From Diabrotica undecimpunctata (Eukaryota > Arthropoda > Insecta > Coleoptera > Chrysomelidae), in assembly GCF_040954645.1 (NCBI RefSeq), contig NC_092806.1, positions 162,870,328 through 162,934,327 of the forward strand: a DNA stretch of 64,000 nt, in the 5' to 3' direction. The position numbers were made by a program, and so were the translations under genes. A model generated the notes under the pieces. The model saw nothing but the letters and a program-made list of their open reading frames with translations. It had not been told where the DNA came from and did not search any database. Shown piece by piece: positions 49,746 through 60,925 of the stretch. Position 1 is the first letter of the stretch, and every line of letters starts with the position of its first letter.

Positions 49746-51525
49746 AAATCAATAAGCAAATGTGGAAATACTTTTCAGTCTTTAATAAAATACTTATATT
49801 TAATGTTTTATTAACCTGTGGATGGAGAGAAGCTTTGTGTTGAACCTACTTACTTTTACATATTTAGCACTTACTCAATTCAAACCAAATAGAGCACATA
49901 TTATTCTACTTTGTTAAAATATGCAAATTCCCTTTCAGACCATTTTTAAAGTTTCGAGACGACCAACGCGACGATATTGTTTCCCGCAAATGTTGTTCGC
50001 TTTTAAAAGAGGGCTTAAATTACTTTTTTCGAATGGAACAATATCTTTCTCTGAAAATGAACTCTTTATTAAGCCGCATTATTGTCCCGAATGAATACAG
50101 AAACAGTTGTGACAAACACAGCAATTTTCTTTAATGCCGCTGTTGGTTTGCAGACGATTTTCATTCCGAAAAACTCAACTCAAATTTCTTGGTTAGTCGT
50201 TATTCTGGTTGACGGGTTATTAGCTGATGTGACGCTGCGGTGTTTTATGTGATTATTGTCGCGTAATACTTCTTTAAAAAACTCTATATAACGAAAACAT
50301 GTTTTTAAGCAGATTCTTTGTGTGTAGCATCCACAAGTTTTCAAAATATCATTTTAGATTAACTGAAAAACAAATTCCAATAGAGATTGTTAAAAAAAAA
50401 AAATAAAAAACAAAATTGTTTAAAAATGGGAAAATATACGGGAATGTTAGTTAAAATAAAAATTTCCATTGAACTACAAATAACAGCTACACAGTAAATT
50501 AAACCTATTTGCCCTCATTTATTTGCTTTATTAAAAAGAAAATATGTTTACAAGTACTGTCGATGACATAAATATCCAGCTCTAGCACTAAATAACTACG
50601 TACAGCAATCACGACTCGCGAAATAATAGTTTCCTGTTATTGCTCCGCTAAACTTTACAGTATTAAAATTGAACTGACGACGCATTGCTGCATTCATTCC
50701 ACAACCAATTTCCAGTGTATTTGCATTGAATAGAATTGAACTTCCTCTCTCCTCTTCCGCCACCATTGAGAATGAGACATGAAAAATTTTACATTTCGGT
50801 TTGATACACCTCAATTCACAATATCGTCAAAATAGCGACGAATTTAATTTAAAACATGTGTGTAGTTTTAGAAAGAAATAATGCTGTAGTTTATTAGCGT
50901 TTCCGATGTGTATGTTATTATATCAAACGAAATTAAAACAAAGACCTTTTTACTAGTGGCTTAACGATACATATCAAAAAACGAAAAAAATGTCTAAAAA
51001 TATACAAATTTTTTTGCGTCAAGCTACTGACCTGGTAAATAAATCCAGTCCAAGGATGCTGAATCCACAGCTTATAATTTCAAGTAATTTGTATTTAAAA
51101 TTTTTAGGCTTCACTTCAATTCTTTTGGAAAATCCAAGAATGCAAAATATCTCAAAATATCTGGCATACGTTGTTCTTGCATTTGGAATTTTTTGAAAAA
51201 TCTAGTCAGAACTCTTTTGGGAATTTTCTAGAAGTTTGCATACTGAGTCAAAAGGGTATATATTTGGTACAGTTTAAATCCCGATTCACGTCATCCGCGC
51301 CATGGTAAGAAACGCCACATAATACCAACATAAAATATTTGAGTCGTAGGTCTGTTCTGTCTTAGAATCGTTTAGCCAAGTACATTGAACTATAACCACT
51401 AGACTTATTTTATTAGATACTCGTAGAAATTTTATTTAAAGATTTCTATTAATGTAAACTTAAAGAAAAACTTTTTCCTAGTATTCCCCCCTCAGAAACT
51501 TTTGTTTTAGTAGAAAACCTTTTAG
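49746..51525. other. no gene recognised
   Basis: AT-rich, with an A-run at 50391-50409. The minus-strand frame 50596-50814 and the plus frame 50990-51196 show no family motif. Confidence 0.45.
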
Positions 51526-51529
51526 GCCA

Positions 51530-52330
51530 TAGTATAATAAATTCAATTGTTATATCCAATTTTAGATCTTTGAAGTTTATCTAAATCAAGACTACTTTCA
51601 GTTTAATAATCAAATAGTATATACAAATAATAGTGCAGGAGTTATTATGGGTAATCCTCTAAGCTCATTACTATCAGATATTTTTATAGATCGTCTAGAA
51701 ACAAAGATTTCAAATCAACCCGTATTTAAACAGTTTTATATTCGTGGAGATACATGGACGATATACTGGTATACTTTACAGGAACTAATAGACAACTTCA
51801 CCAATTCTTATCTTATAATAATTCACTCCATAGTCATATTGAATTTACAATAGAAACAGAACAGAATCTATTCATAAATTTTCTAGATTTTATCATTAAC
51901 GGACTTGAAAAGAAACATGAGTTTTCCGTGACCCATAAACCTATCCATTCTGACACCATTCATCATCACATCTCATACAATATAAACTGACAGCCTATCA
52001 AAGCATCTTTCATAGATTAGGCAACTAAACAAAAATTTACATCGGTCAAACAGGTAGAACCTTTAAGAAACAGATGACAGAATACAAAAGGGCTTTTATT
52101 AATAGGATAACAGATTGTACTTACGCATTTCACCTTCTAGATCCCAATCATTTTTTTATTAACCAATTTCATATTCTTCACATTTAAAATAAATGCCTTA
52201 AGCTATCTCAAATTTAATTCTTTTCAGAAGAATATGTGACTTTGACCTCTCTATGTATTCAATTGAAGAAAGAAAACCATTTAGTTGTTGTGATATACCA
52301 CTCAGTATTGGATTAAATGGCTAAAAGTAA
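51530..52330 (+). mobile_element. Penelope-like element: RT palm plus GIY-YIG endonuclease
   Basis: Plus strand. 51634-51720 reads AGVIMGNPLSSLLSDIFIDR (motif B region M-G-x-P-L-S of Penelope RTs). 51747-51790 reads YMDDILVYFTGTNRQLHQFL (catalytic D-D box) and the same frame continues with IETEQNLFINFLDFIINGLE, KKHEFSVTHKPIHSDTIHHH, a very typical Penelope stretch (I-N-F-L-D-x-x-I ... H-K-P-x-x-(S/T)-D-T). Around 52035-52145 another frame reads KIYIGQTGRTFKKQMTEYKR then TYAFHLLDPNH, the Y-I-G-Q-T-G-R-x-x half of a GIY-YIG nuclease. The first Cys/GVY part is lost. A symmetric terminal-type structure follows at 52659-52798. Confidence 0.83.
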
Positions 52331-52658
52331 ATTATTCTACTTAGATCTCTGACCTAGATAATGACGTGCATCGGGATTTACCACCTGTTTACGGGTAGTA
52401 CAGTGATAATGATATAAATTTATAGTTTTTGCCGCTCGTGGAGAATAACTGATTATTTACATAATAAATTTAGATAATTAAATAAATACTTCTTAGGAGT
52501 AATTTCCACTGTATTCACTAATAATTTTATTATTGAACAGCTAAAAACAGATGTCGCAGAAGCCAAACACAATAAAATGGCGGACGCACAAGAATTGTTC
52601 CACCCACCAATTTTAAAATACTGAACACTTTATATATTGTGAATTTGAAGTCAATAGT

Positions 52659-52798
52659 GGGAAGAATAAGCCACAATTTCACTTTGAAATTAAATTTATT
52701 TGACGTTTAGATCTACACTTCGGAAATTTCCGAAGAGGAAATCGAAACGTTAAGGAAATCGAAACGTTAATTTTAAAGTAAAATTGTGGCATATTCCC
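52659..52798. repeat. inverted repeat with internal 17-bp tandem duplication
   Basis: Left arm 52659-52693 and right arm 52767-52798 are inverted near-copies (gggaagaataagccacaatt pairs with aattgtggcatattccc, plus the following ...ttaaaattaa-type bases). Between them lie a small palindrome cttcggaaatttccgaag and two exact tandem copies of a 17-base unit (ggaaatcgaaacgttaa, 52737-52753 and 52754-52770). It lies about 330 bp downstream of the Penelope-like remnant and resembles the terminal structures of that class. Confidence 0.8.
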
Positions 52799-52810
52799 AA
52801 CAAAAATAGT

Positions 52811-54130
52811 AAATTGCATTAAGATGTCACAAGAAAATATCTACAGAAAACTAATATGAATGCCAGACGTCATACTTTTATGTCGCTTTTTTCAAGCCTG
52901 GTCCTTCGGTAGAAAAAGTATTTTTGTTTGACTTCAAATAATATTGCATCGACTTTTATAATTAATTATTTTACTTTAATAAAAACAAGCCGTCCTTGTG
53001 TAGTCATAGAGTCACTAAACGGTCATACCATAGATTGTAATAAATAATTTTTAACTTAAAATCGCGTAACGTAATTATATTTTATAAACATTACATCAAC
53101 AGTAGAAAACTTGCTGAACACGCTGAAAGACGTATATCAATAATTTACTTCGATATAAAACACATTTATATAAAAAGTAACGAACACATCCGATATTTCT
53201 CTCAACACCTGCTGACTCGATAGCACACATCGGGTAGATTTCAAACACCGAGTTCCTATGTTAACCTTTCCTTTAGGAAATATATCTCAATGTTTTTTTC
53301 ACTTTTTCAACGTGGAAATCATGTAACCGATAACGTTGTCAGTTTCGAAATGGTTTACAGGACTGTTCTTAGTATAATTTTGCCAATCGTTTAAATTTTT
53401 GAAAAAATGTATGGCATTAGAAGAAGTTTAATTAAAAAAATTATTTAGTTCTAAAGTATATTGATATCTCATTAACTTTTTAAATGAAATCTTGCTCTCA
53501 AAGTATTTACAAACCTTAAATATCCTAATAGATAAAACTACTGCCGAGAGAAGTAAAATTAAATAATTAACAAAAAAAGCAATAACATTAGTTAACTAAT
53601 TACAGTACTTTATCAGAAGTTTCTTACATAAATATGAAATTATAATAAATAGTAACCGGCAAATAACACAATGTTAAAATTTTCACACTAGGATTTAATC
53701 CGGTTTTGTGACGAAGCGATACCCTCTATTCCCACTATTTAATCTGAGTAAAAGGGAAATAGTATTACAGGCTTAGTTTAGCACTTTACCAACCAGTCTG
53801 TTAAATATGCCGACAATTCTAGCCTATTAACTTTAAGGCTGCCTTAATTAAAATCATTATTTGCAACATTAAACCGTAAGAACGATGACTATAAATAGAA
53901 TTTTATTCATACCGTAACTAAAATAATTTAATAAAAAAATATTTTTTACAAAAAGCTTAATAACTGCTATGTTGGTGGTGTTTTCGTTATACAATTTTGT
54001 TGTTACTTTCTGGTACTTCTTTTATACAACAAATCTGTCTGTCTTAAGCAAAGCTTCTAAAATTTTTTCTTTATAATAAAATGCCGAGGCGAGCATCACG
54101 GAAGTAGAGCCACAAGATGGCGTCGTCACG
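52811..54130. other. no gene recognised
   Basis: AT-rich intronic DNA; no motif, repeat or RNA gene recognised. Confidence 0.5.
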
Positions 54131-54133
54131 AGT

Positions 54134-54560
54134 AGTGTCCATCGAGCAAAAAGACAAAAGAGGAAATCTAATCGTTATGAAAAGGCGACCAAAAAAGTGG
54201 CCTCTGATGGCGGACATATCCGGAAATGCGAATGCGCCAAATTTAAATTTTCCGACACTTATTAACAGTAGCTATAAAATAGTTTTCAGAATGTGTCTTA
54301 GACGAGAAAATTTTAATTAAATATTAACGATAACAGTCTAAAATGTGAAACAATTGTTAAAAAACTTCAATATAAATAAGATTTCATGTGACAGTTGGGA
54401 CAAATAATAACATAACCCAACTAAATTTGATTTCTTAAACAAAGAAAGACTCTCTTTCCTTGTTTAATTTGGCCTCTCAAGATGGCACTTCCTGTCTAAC
54501 AATATTTTTGCCCCCACTACCTTTACATTCCCTCTTTTGTCTTTTTGCTCGATGGTAGTG
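54134..54560. repeat. possible MITE: 25-bp exact inverted repeats about 370 bp apart
   Basis: ccatcgagcaaaaagacaaa (start of a 25-bp block, 54139-54163) recurs as its exact reverse complement at 54531-54555. A few further bases outside also match. The interior is AT-rich with a weak open frame (54117-54320) that crosses one arm. No target duplication confirmed. Confidence 0.55.
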
Positions 54561-55049
54561 TCATACAACAGTGGGCCTTCACATCGATTCACTACTTTCG
54601 ATCAATTCGTTTATAGTAATCATATATTTACTCTAAACAGATTTAAATTAAAAACTATATAAAAAATAACTAACAAATTACAGACATTAAATGAAAAGTA
54701 AAAAATAAAAAGTATATCTGCCAATAAAAGATAGTAAAACATACAGAAAAATAAAAGACGGATACTAAAATTCGATTTGTAACAATTCTCGAACGTCAAA
54801 ATTCATCATAGATGTCAAAAGTCATAAATGTCATACCATCCTAATATAAATCGTTTGTTTCCCGATATCATAATCAATTTAAAGTAAACATTAAATAAAT
54901 TAAAAATCTACTTTAGGTGTAAATTTCAGTTTCATAATATATACTAAGACCCAACTTTAACTTAAATGGTAAAAATCTGTCAACTATATAATATACTTAA
55001 ATATTATACTACTACTTTATTATACTACTTTTGCTTTAATCTGCTCATT

Positions 55050-55115
55050 CTAAAAATTGCAAGGCAAAACTGACGTTGCTAAAGATGTAAAGAGAGAAAT
55101 GAAGAATCTGACATT
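55050..55115 (+). repeat. direct repeat, copy 1
   Basis: Core aattgcaaggcaaaac.gacgttgctaaagatgtaaagagagaaa, repeated at 55381-55441 about 330 bp away in the same orientation, roughly 90 percent alike by eye. Confidence 0.75.
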
Positions 55116-55380
55116 GCATTCCACAACATATCTTCTCAACTAAGCAAAAATCCTTTGCGAGTTGGTATCCTAACATGACGAATTTTATCCTAACAGGACT
55201 CATGAGAGCGACAATTTATAGAAGCTCTGAACGTGAAAACAATCTTTCCTGTCGAAAAGGAAACAACAGTAAAATGGCTTTATCGCTATAGCGACAACTA
55301 ATAATAAATCACGAAAGTAGAAATCCAAAGATTTCTATTGACGAAACCAAAATCCAGATTTTTGCTATATTCTGTGCCTT

Positions 55381-55441
55381 CTAAGAATTGCAAGGCAAAA
55401 CAGACGTTGCTAAAGATGTAAAGAGAGAAACGGGGAATCTA
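55381..55441 (+). repeat. direct repeat, copy 2
   Basis: Second copy of the 55050-55115 sequence. The 265 bp between the copies have no recognised function. Confidence 0.75.
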
Positions 55442-55449
55442 AAATTTGC

Positions 55450-55770
55450 TTGTTTCATCTTTGCCTTATAATTTTGCTTCTCTGATTGTTCTCTGTAATT
55501 GATTTTTGATAGACCTATCTCTGTTCTAAATTTTTTCCCATTTGATACTTCAATTTTATTCCATTTAATCTAATTTTCACTTAATTTCTAAATTGTTCCA
55601 ACAGTCGTGTTCATGATTGAGTTCTCACCTCTGAATCAATAATTTTTCGTCCATCGTGAATGATTATGTTGTATTTCAGTTTCTTTTGTTTTACCCTCAA
55701 TTCGACTACCAATAAACAATGATCAGAGTTTATATCCACCCTAGATATCGTTTTGGTCATTTACAGATAT
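55450..55770 (-). mobile_element. RTE-like endonuclease C-terminal fragment
   Basis: Minus strand reads TKTISRVDINSDHCLLVVEL then RVKQKKLKYNI (S-D-H-x-L-V: catalytic His context at the end of the apurinic-type endonuclease), then a degraded linker (EVRTQS, FRN, VKIRLNGIKLKYQMGKN). Truncated on both sides. Confidence 0.72.
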
Positions 55771-56110
55771 TTTTGATAATAAAAAAGTAGATATTTGTCA
55801 TTGCGTCTCTGGATTTTAAAGCACACAATGTTTTTGTCATATATATAAAATAATTTGTCAAACACGAATGCGGAAATATAGAATCGATTACGACACTGGC
55901 TGCTACGGAAATGATATACCAGAAAAGGCAACAACTTTTCTCGAGTCATATATGTATGTTTGCATTTTGCGGTTGATTTTTTTGTAAAATATTATAGTCA
56001 AAGAATACATTTCTAGCTTTATATATATTCTATATAATAATAAGAACATAGAATAACTTTGAAATAAGGGAGGCTGCACCGTAATTGGAAACGGTTGATA
56101 AAGCTGCACA

Positions 56111-56140
56111 TGATGATGATGATGATGATATATATATACA
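56111..56140. repeat. (GAT)n followed by short (TA)n
   Basis: tgatgatgatgatgatgata then tatatataca, a compound microsatellite about 40 bp outside the left arm of the palindrome. Confidence 0.85.
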
Positions 56141-56181
56141 AGAATAAGAAAAAAGAAGTACTTGTGACTCGTTTGGAACAA

Positions 56182-56934
56182 ATATATAACTGTTTTGGAT
56201 GGGTTGGAGTCAATAAAAGGGCTATTGTTTAACTATTTTTTATTCTCGAGCTTTCAATTGTGTTTACAATTATTATCAAGAGCTAAAAAAGACAAAATAC
56301 TTACAAGGTTGAACTAAAAAGAAAAAACAATTTTTGTTAACTTACCAAATAAAAATTAGTTTAGTAAGTAAAAAATTACTGCTAATACATCTTCAAAATA
56401 TTTAATATAAAAATGTTTTAATCCAATAAATGTTTCTCCGAAAATTTTATAATTTTGAAAACATTTTTTTTTAATACAAAAATAATTGAATTTATAAATA
56501 AGTTCAAATAGCAACCAATTACAAATAGCGTCAATGTCATTCCATTAGATCTACACTTTAACAAAAAGGTCTTCTGATTGATTAATGACATTGAGGCTAT
56601 TTGTAATTGCTTGCTATTTGAACTTATTTATAAATTCAATTATTTTTGTATTAAAAAAAATGTTTTCAAAATTATAAAATTTTCGGAGAAACATTTATTG
56701 GATTAAAACATTTTTATATTAAATATTTTGAAGATGTATTAGCAGTAATTTTTTACTTACTAAACTAATTTTTATTTGGTAAGTTAACAAAAATTGTTTT
56801 TTCTTTTTAGTTCAACCTTGTAAGTATTTTGTCTTTTTTAGCTCTTGATAATAATTGTAAACACAATTGAAAGCTCGAGAATAAAAAATAGTTAACCAAT
56901 AGCCCTTTTATTGACTCCAACCCATCCAAAACAG

Positions 56935-56942
<8 letters not shown>
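56182..56942. repeat. large foldback palindrome, arms about 360 bp, loop about 42 bp
   Basis: Left arm 56182-56541 and right arm 56584-56942 are inverted copies that match almost base for base over the whole length (for example atataactgttttggatggg on the left against cccatccaaaacagttatat on the right; aatgtcatt against aatgacatt at the centre), with only scattered differences and about one net indel. The loop is about 56542-56583. No coding motif in the arms. Each arm has an internal attgtgtttacaat/agagct patch. Could be a foldback element, a hairpin MITE, or an inverted duplication made by a repair or template-switch event. Confidence 0.95.

Positions 56943-57009
<67 letters not shown>
56936..57009. 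repeat. (AT)n microsatellite, 74 bp
   Basis: Uninterrupted alternating A/T from the outer edge of the right palindrome arm to 57009. It ends directly before the CR1/Jockey fragment at about 57020. Confidence 0.97.
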
Positions 57010-57014
<5 letters not shown>

Positions 57015-57019
57015 AATAA

Positions 57020-57730
57020 ATAAATTCGAGACCTTTTTTGAATTGGGAGATAGGAAATAGGATCTTGTTGTGGCAAAATAGCTGGTGTTATATTTTTACT
57101 CACATTAATGAAGTATTCATTTAGATTTTCAGGGTTTGGAAGAGAAAATGTTTGAGCTGTCTTAGGTTTATTTAGAAGATCGTTTATGATAGACCAAATT
57201 TCTTTTGCAACATTTTTAGAGCTTTCCAGACGATTTTGATAGTATATTTTTATAGCTGTTTTGATAAGTTTTAGATAGGTTGATCTGTACTTTTAAGATA
57301 TATTCAGTGACAAAGACGTTGGTAGTAGATTTCTTGATGTACAGTAGTGAACGCATATTCTTGGCTGATATGCGGATACCTTTGGTAGTCCAGGGTTTGT
57401 GATGTTTTGACTTAATTGTAATTAAAGGAAATGCCCTATTAGAAATACAAATAAGCCTATCTAAAAAATCACTGAAAGTATAGTCCACGTTCTCAGAGGG
57501 AATGTGTCACCCAGAAGTCAAGCACAAATTTTGGAATTTACGAAAGTTATGAGCGGAAAAAATCCTACCTAAATGTTGGGTATTCGAGGATGGTTTGTTA
57601 AGAGTGTTAAACTTTTTATATACTGCTTTATGATCAGATAGTCCTGCATTAATAATTGTGGATCGTATAAATTGTGATCTATAAATGCTTATAATGTTAA
57701 GATTAAGATTCTTGTTATAATTATTATGAC
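57020..57730 (-). mobile_element. CR1/Jockey-group element: endonuclease end and linker
   Basis: Read downwards from 57730: INAGLSDHKAVY (endonuclease His context), then LCLTSGWHIPSENVDYTFSD, FLDRLICISNRAFPLITIKS, KHHKPWTTKGIRISAKNMRS (open 57216-57488), and towards 57020 the FSLPNPENLNEYF-like segment and LPQQDPISYLPIQK. Colinear with and highly similar to 22900-23520, a second copy of the same family. Truncated at 57020 against the (AT)n tract. Confidence 0.83.
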
Positions 57731-58330
57731 ATAATAAATATCATACTAATTTAATAAAGCTTGAGTACTACGTAAAACGCTAAGAGCACTACTTGTACAA
57801 CTTACCTCTGTAGCGTGATTTTTAAAAATATTAAAAAATACGTACTATACTATATTTAAACCATTTGCTTTAAAATCTCGTATTTCTTTAATCCTAATTA
57901 AAGAAAAAAGCCATTTTACTGTAAGCTCTCATTTTATTGCGCCTTTTTATAGGCCTCTTTATAATCTTTTAGTACATCAGCTATTCCACTCACTGGAATT
58001 TTGCTCTTTATTTCTACCCGGGATGCAATATTTCTTAAAAACCTTTTCTTATTGTATTATTGCGGATCAAAGTGAACATTGCTTGGAAAAAGTAAAACAG
58101 CAAATTTTTATCGCCTTTTTTAAGCATCTTTAATAAAGTTGGTTCAGGTTCAGATTTAAAAAATTATACGTTTTATTCACAGGAACTGTTAAATATATTT
58201 TGAACATTCTATTTATAAATAAAAGGCAAATTAAGAGTTTAATTATACATTTCACATATATAATAGTGATGTATGTTCGAAAGTTGTATAAACTCTTTTA
58301 TTTTAACAAAAAAAAAAATTAAAACAACAC
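57731..58330. other. no gene recognised (intron next to exon)
   Basis: AT-rich; contains the donor side of the giant intron (GTAAGT at 58334-58329). No other feature seen. Confidence 0.5.
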
Positions 58331-58334
58331 TTAC

Positions 58335-58551
58335 CGTATTTGCGATGGTGTAAAGCATCTCGACATAGAGCTTCTGCTTTTCGTCGTGAGATAGATTATA
58401 GTCAATCGGTGAGATTCCCAGGTCAGGTTCGGGAACTGGGACTTCAGATGTTGAGGCATCGGACAGTTTCAGTAGATTTAATCTTTGGTTTTCTTGTTCC
58501 CAGGCTAGAGCGGTAAAACTTTCGAAGTACGAACAATCAGTTTCTTGAATT
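58335..58551 (-). CDS. BAIAP3/Munc13-4-like protein, exon upstream of the first C2 domain
   Basis: Internal coding exon, 217 bp, minus strand. Acceptor TTTTTATTTTCAG lies above 58551 and donor GTAAGT at 58334-58329. The first base completes a codon begun in an exon that was not found in the window (beyond 64000 or too short to see); then 72 codons follow and it ends in phase 0, matching the exon at 20611. Sequence highlights: ETDCSYFESFTALAWEQENQ, LNLLKLSD, an acidic/Pro stretch (SEVPVPEPDLGISP), and LSHDEKQKLYVEMLYTIANT, which runs straight into VGAPAPGG of the next exon. The ...EMLYTIxNTVGAP join is characteristic of the BAIAP3/Munc13-4 family just before its first C2 domain. No signal peptide or membrane segment; the hydrophobic run upstream of IQETD in the open frame is intron translation. 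Confidence 0.9.
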
Positions 58552-60185
58552 CTGAAAATAAAAACAAAAAAACTAATTAACAACGAACAAAATATATATT
58601 GTTTGTTGTAATTATTCATACATTAGTAGTGATAAGACGTTTTACCATCGTCAGCCATCCATCCACCACTATCTTCTATCTATTTCTAATAAATGAATTT
58701 AGAAACTTTTAATGAATCTATAAATAATCCTTCGTAAAATTGTTGCTAAAGTTGAAATAACGAGACTTGTGGTTTATCCAGTTGAAACCATCTTATACGA
58801 GTAATTTCAATTCGACTAATAGATTAAGTTCAGTCAAAGGAAACAGACAGGAAACACAGATTTTTAAAAGCAAAGACACTTTATTTATTTATAATAGTAT
58901 AGTAATAACTTATGAAAGAGTTAGATATATAGCACTTGCTTCTTTTAAATGCAAAATGTTTACCTTTAATAAGGAGAGTTCAGTGCAAACTTGTGAAAGT
59001 TAGAACTATAACTTACTATTATAACAAAGAAACGTTCTATTTAATTTACATAAAGAAGCTTCATGGAAGTTGGCTGTTGAACTTCAACAAAAGACAAATA
59101 AACTTTAAAACTACAAAATAACGTAATATTTCACACAGAATCTCACTATAAATAAATATTGACTTTTTGTTTATAGCTACAAAGCTTTGTTGTATTGTTT
59201 ATCTTGCATTGTAAAAAACTATGTTTCTACGACAAACATTGTATGACAAATAATATGTTGATAATATATTTGGACAGTTTAAAAAATTATCACTTAACAG
59301 CAAAATACTGTGCCTCTTTACCTCTAAGATAAGTCAAGACTGAATACGGATATTCTTCGTATTCTCCTAAAACACTTCTCACTTGATACACTCAAGCACA
59401 TTTTAAATGTATGAGCTATATGGACATTATATTAAATGATCCTACTACATAGATTTACTTTAATGTAAGTTATTTTTGTTATATATGTAGTCTAAATATG
59501 TCATTTTTGTTTTGGAGATAAACCATAAACAACTCACTTTGTAACTAATGCAGGTCTCAGGTATTTCAAAATTATATTTTAGCAGGGCTTCTCTAAAAAC
59601 AGAGCAAAAAGTAAATGTGAGGGTCAAAATAACTGGGTTTCAGTAAAAATTTCATTACGTCGGACCCAACGAGGCGTAGGTGTATACTGGCAACTATGTC
59701 GAGGGTTTGGAAAATATTGGCATATGGTCGGCTGATGAAATCAGAGTTGATTAAAAACAACTCAGGGTTTTAAAGTAGCATTTGCAATTAAAACGGATCT
59801 AATTACCAGAAGTGAAATGTACACAACGTTTTATGTATAGTTATCCACTAAATTACATTCTTTTAATTTTAAAATAGTATTTTATAATATAAATAGCTCA
59901 CCAAACTACAATTATAATGGCTAAATTTCAGCAAATAATTTTTTCAAAATCTAAAAGAAAACCTAATGGATAAACAAATGAATGGAATTTTAATAAAAAT
60001 ACCTTTAATCGTAAGTAGTAACCAATTTTAAATTGAAACAAAAAAAAATTAAAAGAAGGTGTTCAAGTAAACTTTTCAAATAAAGATTAGAGAAAATTTA
60101 AACGATGAATTGAGAAATACGAGAAATACGAAGATTGCTAAACCATTGAGACAGTGTTAAAATTAAAATTAAAATAAAAAACACG
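58552..60185. other. upstream intron, no gene recognised
   Basis: Intronic DNA above the exon at 58551. No exon, repeat or element could be recognised; open frames at 58767-59003 and 58936-59121 lack motifs. Confidence 0.5.
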
Positions 60186-60189
60186 TGTT

Positions 60190-60733
60190 GTGTATCTCAA
60201 TCACAGCATGGTTTTCATAGCAAAAGCTTTACTACAACAAACTTGGTTTGCTATCAATCTGATATATTAGATCCAATTAAAGGTCGTAAACAGGTAGATG
60301 CAATATATACATATTTTTTCAAAGCATTTGACCATGTACATCACTAAATACTTTTGGACAAATTAATTAATATAGGTTTCAGTAATGTAGTAATTTATGT
60401 CAGGGTTATTGAATGGATTAAAAACTCTACATCTGGTAAAAGTCAAAGTGTCAAGGTAGGTTGTCATCTGTCTGATAATATCTCGGTGGTATCTGGAGTT
60501 CCTCAAGGTAGCCGCACTTTTCGAGTTCTTTTTAAGATATTTGTTAATCACATAAAATTAGAAAAAAAATGTTGTTTTATAAGTTTTTCTTGTAAATTCA
60601 GTCAAATAGAAATAAGCTATACTATTATTAATCAGCCACTGAATTATATTTTTTCTATTCAGGATTTGGGTGATATTTTCAATGAGAAGCTTACTTTTTG
60701 TGACCACATAAACACTGTTTCAATAATAAAATA
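60190..60733 (+). mobile_element. CR1/Jockey-group RT fragment
   Basis: Plus strand reads SQHGFHSKSFTTTNLVCYQS (fingers), QVDAIYTYFFKAFDHVHH (motif A; a Tyr stands where the catalytic Asp usually lies), then in an open frame 60354-60734 DKLINIGFSN, SQSVKVGCHLSDNISVVSGV and PQGS (motif B), after which the palm is lost and SIQDLGDIFNEKLTFCDHIN appears, the segment that normally follows the palm. So it carries an internal deletion. It ends at about 60733, where the tail of the minus-strand copy begins. Confidence 0.8.
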
Positions 60734-60915
60734 GAATAGAATAGAAATATTGTCACTGAAAATTGTACAATTTGATTGTAACAAATTTACGAAAAGTCAG
60801 AAAAATAACAATAATATTTTAAAATTTACTAAAATTACATAAATCGTCAATATGACAAAATAAAAGAAATAAAAGATAATACAATTTACAATCCATGGCA
60901 AAATTTAAATAAATT

Positions 60916-60925
60916 GCAAATTGCA
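60916..60925. repeat. target-site duplication, left copy
   Basis: gcaaattgca, identical to 62008-62017; brackets the RTE-like insertion. The flanks outside both copies join to the uninterrupted 3' UTR seen at about 1480-1500 on the plus strand. Confidence 0.9.

Larger units (their letters stand above)
20612..58334 (-). other. giant intron of the BAIAP3/Munc13-4-like gene (37,723 bp)
   Basis: Donor GTAAGT at 58334-58329, acceptor GCAG just above 20611; flanking exons join in phase 0 (…IANT|VGAP…). No further exon of this gene was seen inside. The space is occupied by the retroelements, transposons and repeats annotated below, on both strands. Confidence 0.88.

Noticed and set aside
52659..52798. 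Hammerhead ribozyme near the Penelope-like end
   Set aside because: The conserved core could not be matched by eye; kept only as a test to run.
54117..54320. 67-codon frame beginning MASSRVVSIEQKDKRG
   Set aside because: Crosses one arm of the inverted repeat and has no recognisable domain; treated as part of a possible MITE.
56807..57103. 98-codon minus-strand frame with a long Tyr-Ile run
   Set aside because: Translation of the (AT)n microsatellite fused to retroelement residues; not a gene.
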